The notes beneath the pieces are model-generated. The model was given only the letters and a program-made list of their open reading frames with translations, was not told where the DNA came from and made no database searches. This document shows positions 35,251 through 47,040 of a DNA stretch of 64,000 nucleotides, one piece after another (position 1 is the stretch's first letter; every line of letters begins with the position of its first letter). A program made the translations under genes and the position numbers. The DNA is from Beroe forskalii (Eukaryota; Ctenophora; Nuda; Beroida; Beroidae): NCBI GenBank assembly GCA_011033025.1, contig WFMF01000003.1, positions 1,085,483 through 1,149,482 of the forward strand, in the 5' to 3' direction.

Positions 35251-37461
35251 AAATAAATACAGCTGAGGGCATTTAGGATATATGAGTTTACCATGATATA
35301 CCTACACATACCAGACTTCCTGCACATTATCACTACTCCTCCCAAAAATTGCCCATAATCTCCATAGCTTTGCCCATGGATTTATATTCATGCTCGTTTA
35401 AATATTATATATACGTGAATGTTATGTGCTTTAGATATGTGACATATATTTTCATGGTTGCTTAAAAGCACTTTTAGGTCGATGAAAAATAGGTTTGGTA
35501 AGTCTGTGCTTTGTAAAATCACACGTTTTCTAAGGCTCTTATATTTTTCCTACTCAATCCGTATTCCTGTTTACGAATGGCCATTATGTAACTCAGTAAA
35601 GGTCGCAGCTAGAGGTTTTTGGAGAGTGAAACGTATTTTTGAGTGCTAAGCTAGTCAGTAACAGCCCTGTCCACATAATACGTTCTCTTTTTCCGGGAAT
35701 TCCTCCGGCTAGGTTTTTATGCATCATGTGTTATATAACATAATGTTGGATAGGTCATTGCTTTCCATTGTTCACTGAATCGTGATAATGTAAGAACTAT
35801 ATCGATTACTGGCAAGGCCATTGTCCACTATAATTACAATTCCGTCAACACACTGCAAAAAGTTGCACAGTTGATAGGGACAAAAACCTAGCTTGCTGAG
35901 AAATCTCGATAATTATCCCACGAAAAAAGAGCACGTTTACATTATCACGGAACATATATATAAATATATAGTCGATAATAATTCATTTTCTGCCACACTC
36001 GGTTTATAATTTCCCTGGTGGATGTTGACAATCGGCAGCACGCTTCTACTTTCTAGATGGTAGATTTGCTGTCAGTTTCTGATTGTGCTTTGTAGATTTT
36101 CTGGAGTTGAAGGTGTCCTTTTTCTTCTTTTTTTTCGAGGATAAAATGACATTCGAAACTACACGAAAATAATTTGAAATACGTTGGCTTCATCATCCCA
36201 GATTCATGAAACAGGAAACTGTATCGAAAGGTGTTGGTGAAGCTCTGATTGAGATGATAATTATAGTGTGCTGGGTCGCGTCAAGACTCAAGAAGATTTG
36301 AACGGCCAGGCGATGCGATTGGCACGATGAATTACTGAACTATGTGATGTTGGTTCTAAGTTCTTACTTCTTAGTCTGCACTCTGCCTTCAGTTCTACTA
36401 AAATTAAATCTATATCATTAAATATTTTCTGTCCTAACCATATTGCCATTGATTCAAGACCTTGAGCTACCCCTAATAAAGTAATAATTGATTTTATTGA
36501 TTACTGTAAATCTGCTGGTTGTTCATCACTGGACTACTGTTCCCTTTACAATTCGCCAAACATAATTAAACTCTGTACTACCTTGTATCTTGTACTACTA
36601 ATATAATCGTTAATAATCATACAAATTACGAGGAAATATACGTTAGAGTGGCGAATTGATGACATCGACTGGTCTAATTTATTATCATTATTAATAATAT
36701 AAATCCTTGTGTTAGATTACCGTAATTTCTGGTATAAATATATTTATTTACTCCACTAAACCACTTGCTTCAAGTGTATTGCTTCGTCAAGTATAGTCAA
36801 GTAGCTCTCTCTTGGTTTGCAAATCTATCATTGGAATTGTCTTTTCTTATTCCCATTTCTATTCTTTTTCAGTTTTTGAGTTTCTGGATTTTCAGTTTTC
36901 AAGAATTTCTGTTAGTGCTTAGATTTAGGAGGAAGCAGTTTTTTATCCCGAATTTTGTTAAAGGTGAGGCCTTTGGTTAAGCTAACCATTTAAAAACTTA
37001 CAATGTCTGTAAATTCGAAAAACAACAATTTGAAATTACTGTCTGCAACGCATTTTTCTTGCCCTCTAATTACGATGTCTACCATATTGGAAGCTGAGTT
37101 TATAAGTGCCTAATAACCCGGCATAATTTGTAAAAACCTGCATAAGCTGCTGGAATACTGATCAAGGAAGAAATGTAATTACGGGAAGCAGATGATCTTT
37201 TTGGAGGAATTCATCAGCTGCTGTTGAACAGCAAAATAGTCGAAAAAAGCTCAAGAATTCTGGCCGAAAATTCTCAAGAACTTTCTTCAAACCTGAACAC
37301 ATGCAGCCTTTGATCTTGCAAGGTTACAATCTTACTGTACCCTAGATTATCTGGGTTAGCTTGATAGTTTACATGAAACAGTAAATGCTCTGGTAACCAC
37401 TGAGATACAAAGATCATCCACAAAGATACACAAAGAATTTTAAATTTCTAGGGCAAGAAAT
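35251..37461. other. Non-coding, nothing firm
   Basis: T-rich and AT-rich unique DNA. A 63-codon plus frame at 35458-35649 and a T-rich 71-codon frame at 36765-36980 have no supporting signals. Between them nothing is recognised. Confidence 0.4.
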
Positions 37462-37659
37462 TTAGTTAGATAACTCATTAATAACACAGATATAATCTAG
37501 AAGCTGGTCCATTTCTAAACCCTTTGTAACCACAATTGTGTACTGAAGCTGGGCGAATATATTTGGTTGTGATGAATGGTGAATGATGTTGGAGTTATAT
37601 GACTGTACCTCTAGCTGCAAGCCGTGCGTGCTTAGGCAGTATTTTAGAATCATTGTCAT
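37462..37659 (-). CDS. Candidate short coding frame, unknown product
   Basis: The minus-strand ATG at 37659 opens 65 codons to TAA, with balanced composition including THGLQLEVQSYNSN and LEMDQLLDYICVINELSN, which would form an amphipathic helix. No splice signals, promoter or family resemblance are evident, so it may be a single exon, a small protein, or chance. Confidence 0.25.
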   Translation of the reverse strand: MTMILKYCLSTHGLQLEVQSYNSNIIHHSSQPNIFAQLQYTIVVTKGLEMDQLLDYICVINELSN

Positions 37660-38370
37660 GTAATTTATGGTATATTTTCTTGCCCTTCAAATTTCTTGTT
37701 ATGTGAACTTGCCTCCAGCTGTAATCGACCCAAATATTCCCCTCCCTTCTTAATATGAAAAGTTTCATGGTGATTTATACCTCATCAAATCCATAAGCGA
37801 TGTTCCCTCTTTTTCTTGCCCACTTTTATATCCATATATCGATGCTCTTTTGGTTCACATATTTGACAAATTTACGGGAGATACTCTCCAGGTATTGAAT
37901 CAATCCGAAGATCAGGTACATGATTTTCGATAAGTGTCCTCTTGTAGATGATTTTCTCGCAGATCTTTGGTTGATCTCACGGACACAATATATATTTGGT
38001 AATATATGGTCACGTTTAGAGCATCATGACAGGTTTTGACATGGACCGATCTCGTGTTTTCTGACAATTAGATCGGCAGCACATCAGTTTACCCATAGCG
38101 AGATAAGATTTGACCAATCAGTGCTCTGGAATCTTGTGATACTTATAGCCGATTGGTGAAGCCATGGTGTGCCATATATACCGTTTACTGCTGTGGACAC
38201 ATGAAATATATTGCACATGATTACTGTACTGTGAGTGGAGAATACATTGTTCAAGTGATATTCAGTGGCGATTGCACGTCTTCAACCGATCTAGAGAGCC
38301 ATCTGCCGCCTGAACCTACTTAGAACAGTTTCATATCTCACCGATATACTTAGGAGCTTGTCCACTGCCT

Positions 38371-38452
38371 TTCAGTATAGGAATTGATCATTTCAGTGAT
38401 TGGATATAATATTTTCTTCAGTATATGAATTGATCATTTCAGTGATTGGATA
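38371..38452. repeat. 46 bp tandem duplication
   Basis: Two copies of ttcagtata(g/t)gaattgat + catttcagtgattggata, 46 bp apart. A 61-codon minus frame (38393-38578) overlaps it and is not called. Confidence 0.9.
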
Positions 38453-38755
38453 TGTATTCAGACTGCGTTCCCAATAACTCCAAGGAACTTTCCATAGAGG
38501 TTGTAAATATGGATCACGGGTTAAATTTTTAGTTGTTATCAGAAATTTCTCGGCTTTATAGAGACGATAAAGGTTCATATGTTAGATGCTATGTATTCTT
38601 GTTACTTAGCTTTGCAACTAAATCTGTTATTTCGCATTCAAATCATTCTGTAAGTGGTCGGGCTTCTTTTGCACGTTTTCAGTAAATAAATCCAGTCATA
38701 CCAGAGCTCCCGTGCATAAGGCTCATGCCAGAGCCTTAATTTAGTTAATTGATAC

Positions 38756-38950
38756 AGTGTGTTTTTCTTTCATGAGATGAGTGCTCAGAAACTTCCAAAT
38801 TTAGTACAGAATTGATACTGTGTGTGTTTTTCTTTCATTTCGTTAAGATGAGTGCTCAGAAACTTCCAAATTTAGTACAGAATTGATACTCAGCTCTCTC
38901 ATTCTTCAGAGTGTGTATGTGTTTTTCTTTGATTCCGTTTCATTTTTTTA
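38756..38950. repeat. 71 bp tandem duplication
   Basis: Two copies of agtgctcagaaacttccaaa + tttagtacagaattgatac, each preceded by gtgtttttctttcat, with a third partial copy of the latter near 38928. Confidence 0.9.
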
Positions 38951-39614
38951 TTTATAGTGATATCAGTTGAAAAACTTCATATATCGTAAACAAACATCAA
39001 GCAAATTAGCATATCATGCGATATATATCCACCTTTTCATTCTTCACTAGACAGTCAGACACAAGTCACTTTCTATGAACAATGGACATAGTTGTATGAA
39101 TGTTGTGGATTTATGCGGATTTTCGTCTGGTTGTATGATAAATATATTCGCGTGTTTTTGTTTTGAATTCATCGATGGTTTGCAAATTATCGTTAGATTT
39201 TATCGATTGTTCGTTAACTTCTGAATCCGAATGGTGATTTTGTTAGAGTTCCAACTTTTTCAATCCTGCGATTGACAAATTTTAATGGAGTTTGAATCAT
39301 AATTTAAACTTGAATACTTGTCTTAATCCTTGCCTTTTCGTGATTTAAAACTATATTATGATATCAAAATGATGATATTAATTAACATATTTCCTCCTAA
39401 ACATCTAGTGACAATAAAACACCCGAAGAAACCAAGAATCCCTGAACTGAAGAGGTTTGATCAACACAGAAGGCTTCCTGCAGGAGTCTCTGAAAAACCA
39501 CGACTCCAGAAAATATTCAAGAGAATATATCTATATATTCACCTCCGTCTGAGAATCTCCTTGTCTCTAAAACTCTCATATTTTCTGCGGAACGTGTGTG
39601 TGTGTGAGTAGAGC
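38951..39614. other. Likely promoter and 5' UTR of the 39615 exon
   Basis: TATA-like runs (tatctatatattcac near 39527-39541) precede a pyrimidine-rich leader. An upstream 93-codon frame (39330-39611) ends three bases before the 39615 ATG; if transcribed it would act as an upstream frame, but it may be chance. Confidence 0.3.
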
Positions 39615-39728
39615 ATGTCTGATTTCAAGGATTCCCCCTCCCCTCCACCCTACAAGGAGAAAGTCAGGACGGTGGCAAAAGCGCAACATCGCAGCTTCAT
39701 GACTGCAGACCCTGACGAATCTCCCAAG
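39615..39728 (+). CDS. Candidate first coding exon (MSDFKDSPSPPPY...)
   Basis: The ATG at 39615 follows an in-frame TAG six bases upstream and opens 38 codons that end CCC AAG at a good donor, gttagt, in phase 0. The peptide begins MSDFKDSPSPPPYKEKVR and ends TADPDESPK. It is polar and disordered, with a PPPY motif of the kind bound by WW domains. GC content (~54%) stands out from the flanks. It is one of five plus-strand first-exon candidates (39615, 42310, 52942, 56471, 63791), so it could be one of several alternative starts spliced to a shared exon beyond the window. No family recognised. Confidence 0.5.
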
Positions 39729-39918
39729 GTTAGTAAATCTATATATTAGGCGGAGATTTTTACTTTATGTTATGGTTGTACTATACCTGTAGCACATATA
39801 TAGCGATGATACCGTAGATACCGTAGATTTATCTGAAAACCGGTCATTGGTGAGAGAAAAATTTCATTTCAAGGTTGGTTTAAGAACGTTGAAATGAGCG
39901 ATTAATCTATGTAATGAA

Positions 39919-40122
39919 ATGCCGAAAATGATTGAAATGTCCGAACAGTATAATTCGCAAAGCTCTATCGAACATGAACTTCCCGTTATTCTGTTCTGCA
40001 GAAATGCAGGAAGCTGTCATTACGTCAAAATGAACAACTCGGATAAAATTTGTCACATACAAAACAGGAAGGTGATGAATTTCATCCCCGATTCATCAAA
40101 AATAGCGTGTCAAGGAACATAA
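39919..40122 (+). CDS. Candidate short coding frame, unknown product
   Basis: The ATG at 39919 opens 67 codons to TAA, with mixed polar composition and four Cys residues (FCRNAGSCHYVKMNNSDKIC). It lies in the putative intron after the 39615 exon. No acceptor of good quality precedes it, so it may be an independent small ORF or chance. Confidence 0.25.
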   Translation: MPKMIEMSEQYNSQSSIEHELPVILFCRNAGSCHYVKMNNSDKICHIQNRKVMNFIPDSSKIACQGT

Positions 40123-40550
40123 TAACTTACTTTCGGTCTATAATATCCCTAACCCCTTCCCAGACTTAAATATACTGACAAACCTTTTAAAATTCAAATA
40201 GCTGACTTTTGTAAAATTCATCTTTACGTTGGTGATGTCACTTCAATTGGGAAGTTTCATCGTTTATAAATTATATACATACTGGGCACTTATGACCATG
40301 GAATTACCATGTCCATTAGTTTGCCAGTGGAATATCCCAGGAAAGTAAAATATACTTTTATTGATAATGACCAAAATATTTATTTGTAGCTATTGATCTT
40401 TTACCCGCGGTATTTTATAATTGAGCTTTTGTTTCCCCTAAAATTGACCTTTTGTCTTCGTAATTGATTGTTTTGATCATTAGCTATTTTTGAGCCAGCA
40501 AGGTAAAATAACTTCTTGTTATTGTTTATGTCATTCGTACCATGGTACTG
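40123..40550. other. Non-coding, nothing recognised
   Basis: AT-rich intron-like DNA. Confidence 0.4.
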
Positions 40551-40769
40551 CCATTCAATCTTCCTTTGTTGATCCTAGGGTTCATTTTACATTTCCCAAC
40601 CCATGCTTGTTTTTCAAACATCATGTTTTCTTTTGTTTGGAAGTAACAAATTATAAAACCTACCATCCTAAGGCCATTCAATCTTCTTATTGTTGAACCT
40701 AGGGTTCATTTTACTTCTCTATTCCTATGCTTGTTTTTCAAACCTTAGGTTTTCTTTTGTTTCTAAATA
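40551..40769. repeat. 123 bp tandem duplication
   Basis: Two diverged copies start ccattcaatcttc (40551 and 40674) and share cctagggttcattttac and atgcttgtttttcaaac. Confidence 0.9.
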
Positions 40770-41290
40770 GTACGGGTACTATAAAAGAAGTCTGAAAATT
40801 TGTAAAGGAGTCCCTACACATGTATGGTATACCCTATTTTGTAGGTCCTTATTTAACTGGCCCTTATCTAACCGGCCCTAATTCAAACGACCCTCACTTG
40901 TTTACTTAAACGGCCCGTATTTATTCCACCCTTTGCCTAGAGGACTAAATATACTTTTCCATTTTGTTCCTAAATGACCGGTTCAAAAATGGTTCAAAAA
41001 CAGGGCGATTTTGGTCTTAGAGCAGGTTAAAAAGGCCGGTTAGATATAATTAGACGGGGGCCGGTAAGGTATACATGAGTGAGTAAGTCCTGCAGAACTT
41101 GAACTCACCATATCCGGATGATTCTTGAACCCATTATATATATATATTTTGATATTTTAGAGTTTTGAATGATTCATCAACCTGAGGACATGTAAAGCCA
41201 TGGGATTTACCATGTGTAACGCTCACGAGATGATGTTCGTTTGGCATTATAAATTATACGGACTCATGAGAAGGTTTTCTTACTAACGGT
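40770..41290. other. Non-coding; degenerate ACCGGCCC-type repeats
   Basis: Around 40850-41065 motifs such as aactggccctta, aaccggcccta and aacggcccgta recur at irregular spacing and suggest an old tandem repeat. No gene. Confidence 0.4.
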
Positions 41291-41468
41291 GGTGTCCCGA
41301 CCTGGTTTTCGCCGCGTAACGACCAGGTGTTACGCGGTGTTTTATGCTTTGACTATCAGTCAAATCTATAAGCGCCGCTGTTGCAGTTTCAGCACGGAAA
41401 AACATATTACGCTAAATAAAACCCGGCCGTTTTTCAAAACGCGGCGTAAAAACAAGGTCAGGACAACT
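41291..41468. mobile_element. ~178 bp inverted-repeat MITE
   Basis: The left end ggtgtcccgacctggttttc + gccgcgt pairs imperfectly with the complement of acgccgcgtt...ggtcaggacaac at the right (about 25 of 30 positions). The sequence just after the left arm (gaccaggtgttacgcgg) partly folds back on it. No target duplication is clear. Confidence 0.65.
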
Positions 41469-41482
41469 TGATAACCCTCTAG

Positions 41483-41500
41483 AAAGGGCTGCAGCCCTTT
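41483..41500. repeat. 18 bp perfect palindrome
   Basis: aaagggctgcagcccttt is self-complementary over 18 bases. It could be a residual MITE centre or a terminator-like hairpin; no function is inferred. Confidence 0.8.
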
Positions 41501-41643
41501 GCAAGTGGAACCATATCCACCCCTACTATATTTGTGTGCTTCCAAGCTACTCTATAGGTGTTGACTTGACATATATAGAGCCAGCCATGACTAGGTCATA
41601 CCAGTTAATGCAGACTTGCGTCAGAGCCCTTCTCAGCCGCAGC

Positions 41644-41748
41644 TAAACGCCGCGCACGAGAAATAGGCGGGCAGGATGACGTCATTATCATATGTTTATG
41701 TAGTGAGTTGATGACGTTGAACCGCCTTTTTCTCGTGCGCGGCGTTTA
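41644..41748 (+). mobile_element. Full-length CRE-MITE (reference copy)
   Basis: Best-preserved copy. The left arm AACGCCGCGCACGAGAAATA+GGCGG pairs with CCGCC+TTTTTCTCGTGCGCGGCGTT at the right with about two mismatches, and both outer ends abut TA, as in Tc1/mariner-type MITEs. Inside are gatgacgtcattatcat (CRE TGACGTCA at 41677-41684) and the partly inverted gagttgatgacgttg. Total 105 bp, non-coding. It lies about 560 bp upstream of the 42310 first-exon candidate. Confidence 0.85.
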
Positions 41749-42207
41749 GTATCCGAATAATAAAATGCCATGGTATTTTTTGTTATCTGTCACTTTTAAA
41801 TAGTCACTATCTGGCGTGCGTGTCGGAATATTGTGGCAGACACTTATGTAGTTATAGTTTGAAGTTTTTTTGGTGGTTTCGGGTATAAATATAGAAGTGC
41901 CACGAAAACGTGATATATACATTTGAACAAAAGGTAGTTCTTTATATTAGTTTTATTCTGCACTTATGTTTCTATCAAATCGTGTATTCAATATAATAAT
42001 CGTGATATATTTAATTTAATTCCGCCCTTCATAGTGTGAAACTTGGTTAATAGTTGCTCGGAACAGGACGACACATTTTATTAGCTTTGCGAAGGTTCTA
42101 AGGATTCTACCTAGGATTTTTCAGTTTAGCTGCTACTTTATATAAATTTGTCACTGTGATACAAGTTTCTTTATTTTTATAACATATCTGCTATCTTGTT
42201 AATAAGG

Positions 42208-42215
42208 TATATATT
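42208..42215 (+). promoter_or_regulatory. TATA-like box upstream of the 42310 exon
   Basis: TATATATT lies 95-102 bases before the ATG, with a T/C-rich leader between. Its position fits a core promoter with a ~70 base 5' UTR; AT-rich DNA makes this weak on its own. Confidence 0.3.
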
Positions 42216-42309
42216 GAACCGTGCAAATCTTCGTCGATTCGAACATCTAAAGACTCAGTTCTCGTCTCCTTGCAAATCTCAAGTCTCAGCTTGACTCGTA
42301 AAAGCCACC

Positions 42310-42360
42310 ATGAAACTTGCAAAAAGTCTCCGCAGAACGAAGAGTCTACGCAAACCGAAG
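42310..42360 (+). CDS. Candidate first coding exon (MKLAKSLRRTKSLRKPK)
   Basis: The ATG has a textbook initiation context (gccaccATGA) with an in-frame TGA 18 bases upstream. Seventeen codons encode a strongly basic peptide, MKLAKSLRRTKSLRKPK, and end AAG|gtaatt in phase 0. RRTKS and RKPK could be basophilic kinase or membrane-binding sites. This is the same exon architecture as 39615 and 52942 (short, ATG-led, ending Lys AAG at a phase-0 donor), so alternative first exons of one gene are likely. The exon is short, so the evidence rests on start context plus donor. Confidence 0.5.
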
Positions 42361-42595
42361 GTAATTAAGCTAAATAATTTGGGGTGAATTTATAATCCAT
42401 ATAAATTAAATTACTAGTCCACATCCACATCATTTTGATTCGCTCTGTAAATCGAAATCAGAACCCGGCATTTATGTTACAAATAATCAGCTCATTCCTT
42501 TCCTCTCCAAGTATTTATCTAATTAGCCATGTTTCCAGTTCGGAACAGTTCCTCATTACAATTTTATCATGTTCCTGTGCTTTATATCGCTGAAA

Positions 42596-42689
42596 CCGCG
42601 CGCGCGAAAAATAGGCGGCTCAAGGTCATCAAATTACTATATTTCACTATGATAATGATGTCACTTTAACCGCCCATTTCTCTTGCGGA
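42596..42689 (-). repeat. CRE-MITE long copy with CG arms
   Basis: ccgcgcgcgcgaaaaatagg+cgg arm at left and ccgcccatttctcttgcgg at right enclose tcatcaaattactatatttc and actatgataatgatgtcact. CRE changed to TGATGTCA. It sits in the putative intron just after the 42310 exon. Confidence 0.75.
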
Positions 42690-42764
42690 CATACTAGACA
42701 ACGTGAACTGAGTCTAAATAATGTCAGTCTGATCTGACGGTGACACATGAATCAGACTAATATT

Positions 42765-42849
42765 CTAAAACATTCGTCTATAAAAACATGTTTAGCGTTT
42801 TTTGCAGGAGCAAAAACGCTAAACATGTTCGTATAGACGAATGTTTTAG
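42765..42849. repeat. ~40 bp-arm perfect-type hairpin
   Basis: ctaaaacattcgtctata+aaaacatgtttagcgttttttgc pairs with gcaaaaacgctaaacatgtt+cgtatagacgaatgttttag, with only two or three mismatches or slips and a four-base loop (agga). The length and near-perfection resemble a recent fold-back element or a small-RNA precursor-like hairpin. It lies in the putative intron after the 42310 exon. Confidence 0.85.
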
Positions 42850-44419
42850 TGGTTCCTGCGCGTTCAAACATATGAAATGATTTCGAAAAGTCCTGCTAAA
42901 TCACTTTCTTCAGAAATATTTCGTAGACGTTAGAAATACCAATATTTCTCTGCAGCTGCCCAGCTGAGAGCTGAATAGAGAGTGCAAATGTGCTTACCAA
43001 ACTTATCAAACTGGCTTCTAAAAAAGGCTGAGAAAACTTTCATCTTCACGAAATTTCTTCACGAAATTTAATTCCTTGGAACATGTTTGAATACTGCGTT
43101 TTAGGCAGCTGCGTTTGCCCGTACTGCTATTGAATGACTTTCCAAAAATACCTGCTTATCGCTAAGGCATTATTTAGTAGACCAGGTATAACATTCTAGA
43201 TCGTTCAAACTCCACACAGGTTAGAGAGATTGAGTACATATTGTGTACTCAATCTCTTGGAGTCATAAGAATCTAATGCTATATCGAGCATTGTCTGTCT
43301 GGTCTCGTGTACGTCTGTCCACCAAGAATTCCGTTAATTTCAGTTGATACTCTTTGCACACAGAAAGTACTGTCATCACATGCGGGGAAGTAGGAATCTG
43401 AAGCGGTAGTGTGTCAGTAATTTCATGGAAGTTGCAAAGTATACGGCGTCCGCTGGTAGAGTCTGTGTGTGATAAACTGGATGAAGACCGGATTTTTTAG
43501 AGGATTGCTGAGTTCACGGAATTAAAAAATACGAAATTGTTTCGTTTATATTTTTGGCTTATTCAACTTCATTTAAGGGGCTTTATCAGTCGACCTTAAA
43601 ATTTCCTGCAGGGGCTGAAACTCCTCTCTGTTAAATCATAAAATCCTTGAATTGCAGATTCTATAAATTTGGTTGATATAATATTGGCCACCAGGCAATC
43701 ACGTTTAACATCATCACATTGACAGGGCAATTGCAGGAACCCATTAATTTCGTTCATTATTCAAAGGTTCATATTAACCGCGTTCATAATTCAAACGATG
43801 CGATGAGCCGGCTCCTCCGGTCCCAATCGTAATACCATCACACCCAAGAACACCTGTCATGTTCATCATGTTATAACATACAGTGTAACTCATCTTAATA
43901 TTCAGATTATATAATCACAGATAGTCGTATTATTTTCATTATACGAATTTACTATTGTTAAAGTAATTATATAGTACACCGGGGATGCCTGATAATCTGT
44001 TATTCATTTTATTATCACGTTCGATAATTCCACATCTAAGTGACCATCAAAATAATACGTTTATTTGAATGACAAAGCTTCCTCCACTCATTACTGTTCC
44101 CAACATCATGAACGTGTAATTGGACAATGGACGGATTTAGTAAATCAGCTAATTAGGAGTCATCACCTTATTCATGAGGCGTCGGTAGACAATTTATGCT
44201 AAAATCGCGGCGTGCGCGCAACACACTGTATGACATAATCGTTAAAGCAACCCTAGCTGCAGAATTTAGAATTCAAAATTTATTTAAACGATTTCAATTG
44301 TTCCCTTTGGTTATCATAACAAACGCCCGAAATACATATTAAACAATCCGAACAGTGAATCAGTGATGTCAAAGCGCTAATAATCATGAATATAATTCTC
44401 GTGGGCCGCAAAGAATCCC
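42850..44419. other. Non-coding; one 13 bp-arm hairpin
   Basis: agagattgagtac (43225-43237) pairs perfectly with gtactcaatctct (43245-43257) across a seven-base loop; a related weaker hairpin is at 5129-5151. Otherwise nothing is recognised. Confidence 0.45.
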
Positions 44420-45020
44420 CATGCGCGGCGCACACTACTGCCAGCCTAGTGGACATGATGTGCGGCGCGGCACACTACTGCCAGCCTAGTGGACATGATA
44501 CTGCCAGCCTAGTGGACATGGCGCGGCGAACACTACTGCCAGCCTACTGAACAATGAACATGGTGTGCGCGGCGCGCATTGTATCCTCCTACTAGTGCCA
44601 GCCTAAAGGACATGTTGATCCCTCCCTCCTTCCTTCCTGCTCATTTATCTCCAGTGCCAGTCTAGTGGACATGTTGGTCCTCCCTCCTTCCTGATCGCTA
44701 GTGCCAGCCTACTGGACATATTGTCTTTTCCCTCCATCCTGCTACCGCCAGCCTAGTGGACATGTTGGTACTTTCCTCCCTCCTGCCCATATATCGCTAG
44801 TGAGCTAATGCCAGCCTAGTGGACATATTGGTCCCTCCCTCCTGCTCATATATCGCTACTGCCAGCCTAGTGGACATGATGTGCGTGGCGCATATAAAAT
44901 CTTCCTTATGCCAGCCTAGTGGACATGTTCGTCCCTACCTCCTCCCTCCTCCCTGTTCGCTAGTGCCAGCCTAGTGGACATGTTTGTCCTAACCTCCTCC
45001 CTCATGTTCGCTAGTGCCAG
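44420..45020. repeat. Irregular minisatellite with conserved gccagcctagtggacatg
   Basis: About thirteen copies of tgccagcctagtggacatg recur at irregular spacing (about 30-90 bp). The intervals are themselves related (variations of gtccctccctcctgctcata and gatgtgcggcgcgc), so this is a higher-order minisatellite and not a CRISPR array. Confidence 0.9.
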
Positions 45021-45129
45021 GCCCCCCTACTTACAATTACCACCCGGCTGCCGAGCTCTGCAGTATATAGTCGCCACAACTCCTAGAAATAATCCTCCTA
45101 CGGCACGGGGCGAACAATAGACGAGGCGG

Positions 45130-45176
45130 CGTGATGTCATTATCAGGGGTTAAAGTGGGGTGTTGAGGATCATTAC
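45130..45176 (+). repeat. CRE-MITE copy
   Basis: cgtgatgtcattatcagggg then ttaaagtggggtgttgagga, preceded by a decayed arm (aatagacgaggcgg). CRE changed to TGATGTCA. Confidence 0.65.
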
Positions 45177-46892
45177 GGTGTCTGTTGAGCGTGGGAGACA
45201 TTAAAATTTAGGTTAAATAACCTCAGATCGTTATTAGGAAGCTTAATATATACAACTCATACTCATATAAATTCATACATAAAAGATAGTGCGTCTTATG
45301 GTGAACTTTAATTTTGAATTTATTATGCCTAAATAATATATATAATCCCCGTGGTCCTCTTTCCAGCCAGGGTAGAGGAGGTCGCATTATTATTATATCC
45401 TATCCAGAGGCATTTTTTGTTCGAGCACGTTTTGTTTATTGAGTGTGCTCGTCGTTTGACAGAAGGTTTTGTCTTTGTCAAATATATTACAACTAAAACT
45501 GTTGGTGAAGTAAGCTGATCAGTATAAAGAAAAGCAACAGGTTTGAAAAGGAATTGATATTTTTTGATAACTTCAGGTTTGAATAAAAATTCGAGCCATG
45601 TTTGGATATTAATTTGAAATACAGAAATGTTTTGCTATTCCCTATGTGACGAACAACAGCTGAATTCGGCATTTTGGGCATAAATTAAGTCGATGAAACT
45701 TAGTTCATTATAGGACTTACAGTTCATTACAATAAATTCATTAAAATCCTAGACTCTGGAGCCTGGACTCCATTCGCTTGATATTAACATGAAATTAAAT
45801 AACAAAACAACTAACTATCTAATCGTTACGTTATAAATAGTAAAACATTAATTAATCCGAGTTAAATTCCCTGGCTCCATGCCATTCTTGGCAGAATAAT
45901 CATTCGCTGTTCATTAATAATATTGCCTTAAATTGGTAACCTCTTGGAGCCTAGTGGGGCTACAGATATGTTTTTTGTTCGACAAGTTGCTGTTCCTCTC
46001 AAGAAATTCAAGGTATACAAATAATTTGATTTCATCTTGTTAATCGATGGAGGTTAATCCTTAATTAACATCTGCTTCTCCGCTATTTGTGCTAATTTAA
46101 ATTAACGATTAAACTCCTGCCGATTAACATTTTGAAAATGGTATATTTCACTCATATATTTCATTCAACTGAAAACGCATCAAAATGATGGGCTCATTTC
46201 AACCTTTTTCTGGAGAAATATGAACTTCAACTTTGAATGAGGAATTTATAAACTGATTTCCTGAATTTTGAGAGTTATGGTATTTCCTTCAGTATTATAC
46301 GTACGAGTTGATTGTTAAAGCTCGTATTATGATCATTCAATATTTTACGATGTTTTCATCTTTTACATATCAGTCATTCCTGAACAATCCTCAAACATAT
46401 ATTCCCTGACCGATGCACTGAACTTGCTCGAAATCTTATCATGTTTTCATATATATATTTAGCTATGAAGCATCCACAAGCAGATCAGATAAACGTTGTG
46501 GAAAATGAAATGGCCGTAGAGAAGAATGACAAACAGACAAAACATTCTTAGGAAAGAAAACAATATAAACTTTGCCCTGTTTATACTGTAGGGATTTCTC
46601 TGGTCTTATTTACCCTAATTGCCGACCAAGGATGCCTGGGAAACTCATTGGGATTATTTTGCTTTTTAAGAGCTTCCGTGAACGGTGGAGTAACAGAAAG
46701 TGCTTTGTTTGAAAAGTCAAGTACGAGAAGGGATTTAAGATCAGGGGTTGTAAAATCGGTTGTTAAAAGGGGTTGTCAAAAGGGCGCAAAAGGCTAAAAG
46801 GGTTGTCAAAAGCGAGGAAATGGAAATTAGAGTCTTATGGGCTTTTTATATTTCTGATAGATGATTGCTGATTGGTCACTATACTGGCACCG
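45177..46892. other. Non-coding, one weak minus-strand frame
   Basis: A 62-codon ATG-led minus frame at 45493-45681 ends in a hydrophobic tail (NLLLFFILISLLHQQF); no other support. A degenerate ggttgtcaaaagg tandem lies near 46745-46815. Confidence 0.35.
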
Positions 46893-47040
46893 CACCACAC
46901 GTTGACACTAAACTATACGTTGACACCATACCATACGTTGACACCATACTATACGTTGACACCATACTATGCGATCAATGTTGAGTATTGACGCCAAACT
47001 AATGTTGACACCACGCTGTGCGTTGGATCTTTGACACCAG
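46893..47040. repeat. 18 bp tandem repeat (gttgacaccatactatac)
   Basis: About seven copies with decay at both ends. Confidence 0.85.

Noticed and set aside
44420..45020. CRISPR-like array of a conserved repeat with variable spacers
   Set aside because: Spacers are related to each other, spacing is irregular, the genome is eukaryotic and there are no cas genes; it is a minisatellite.
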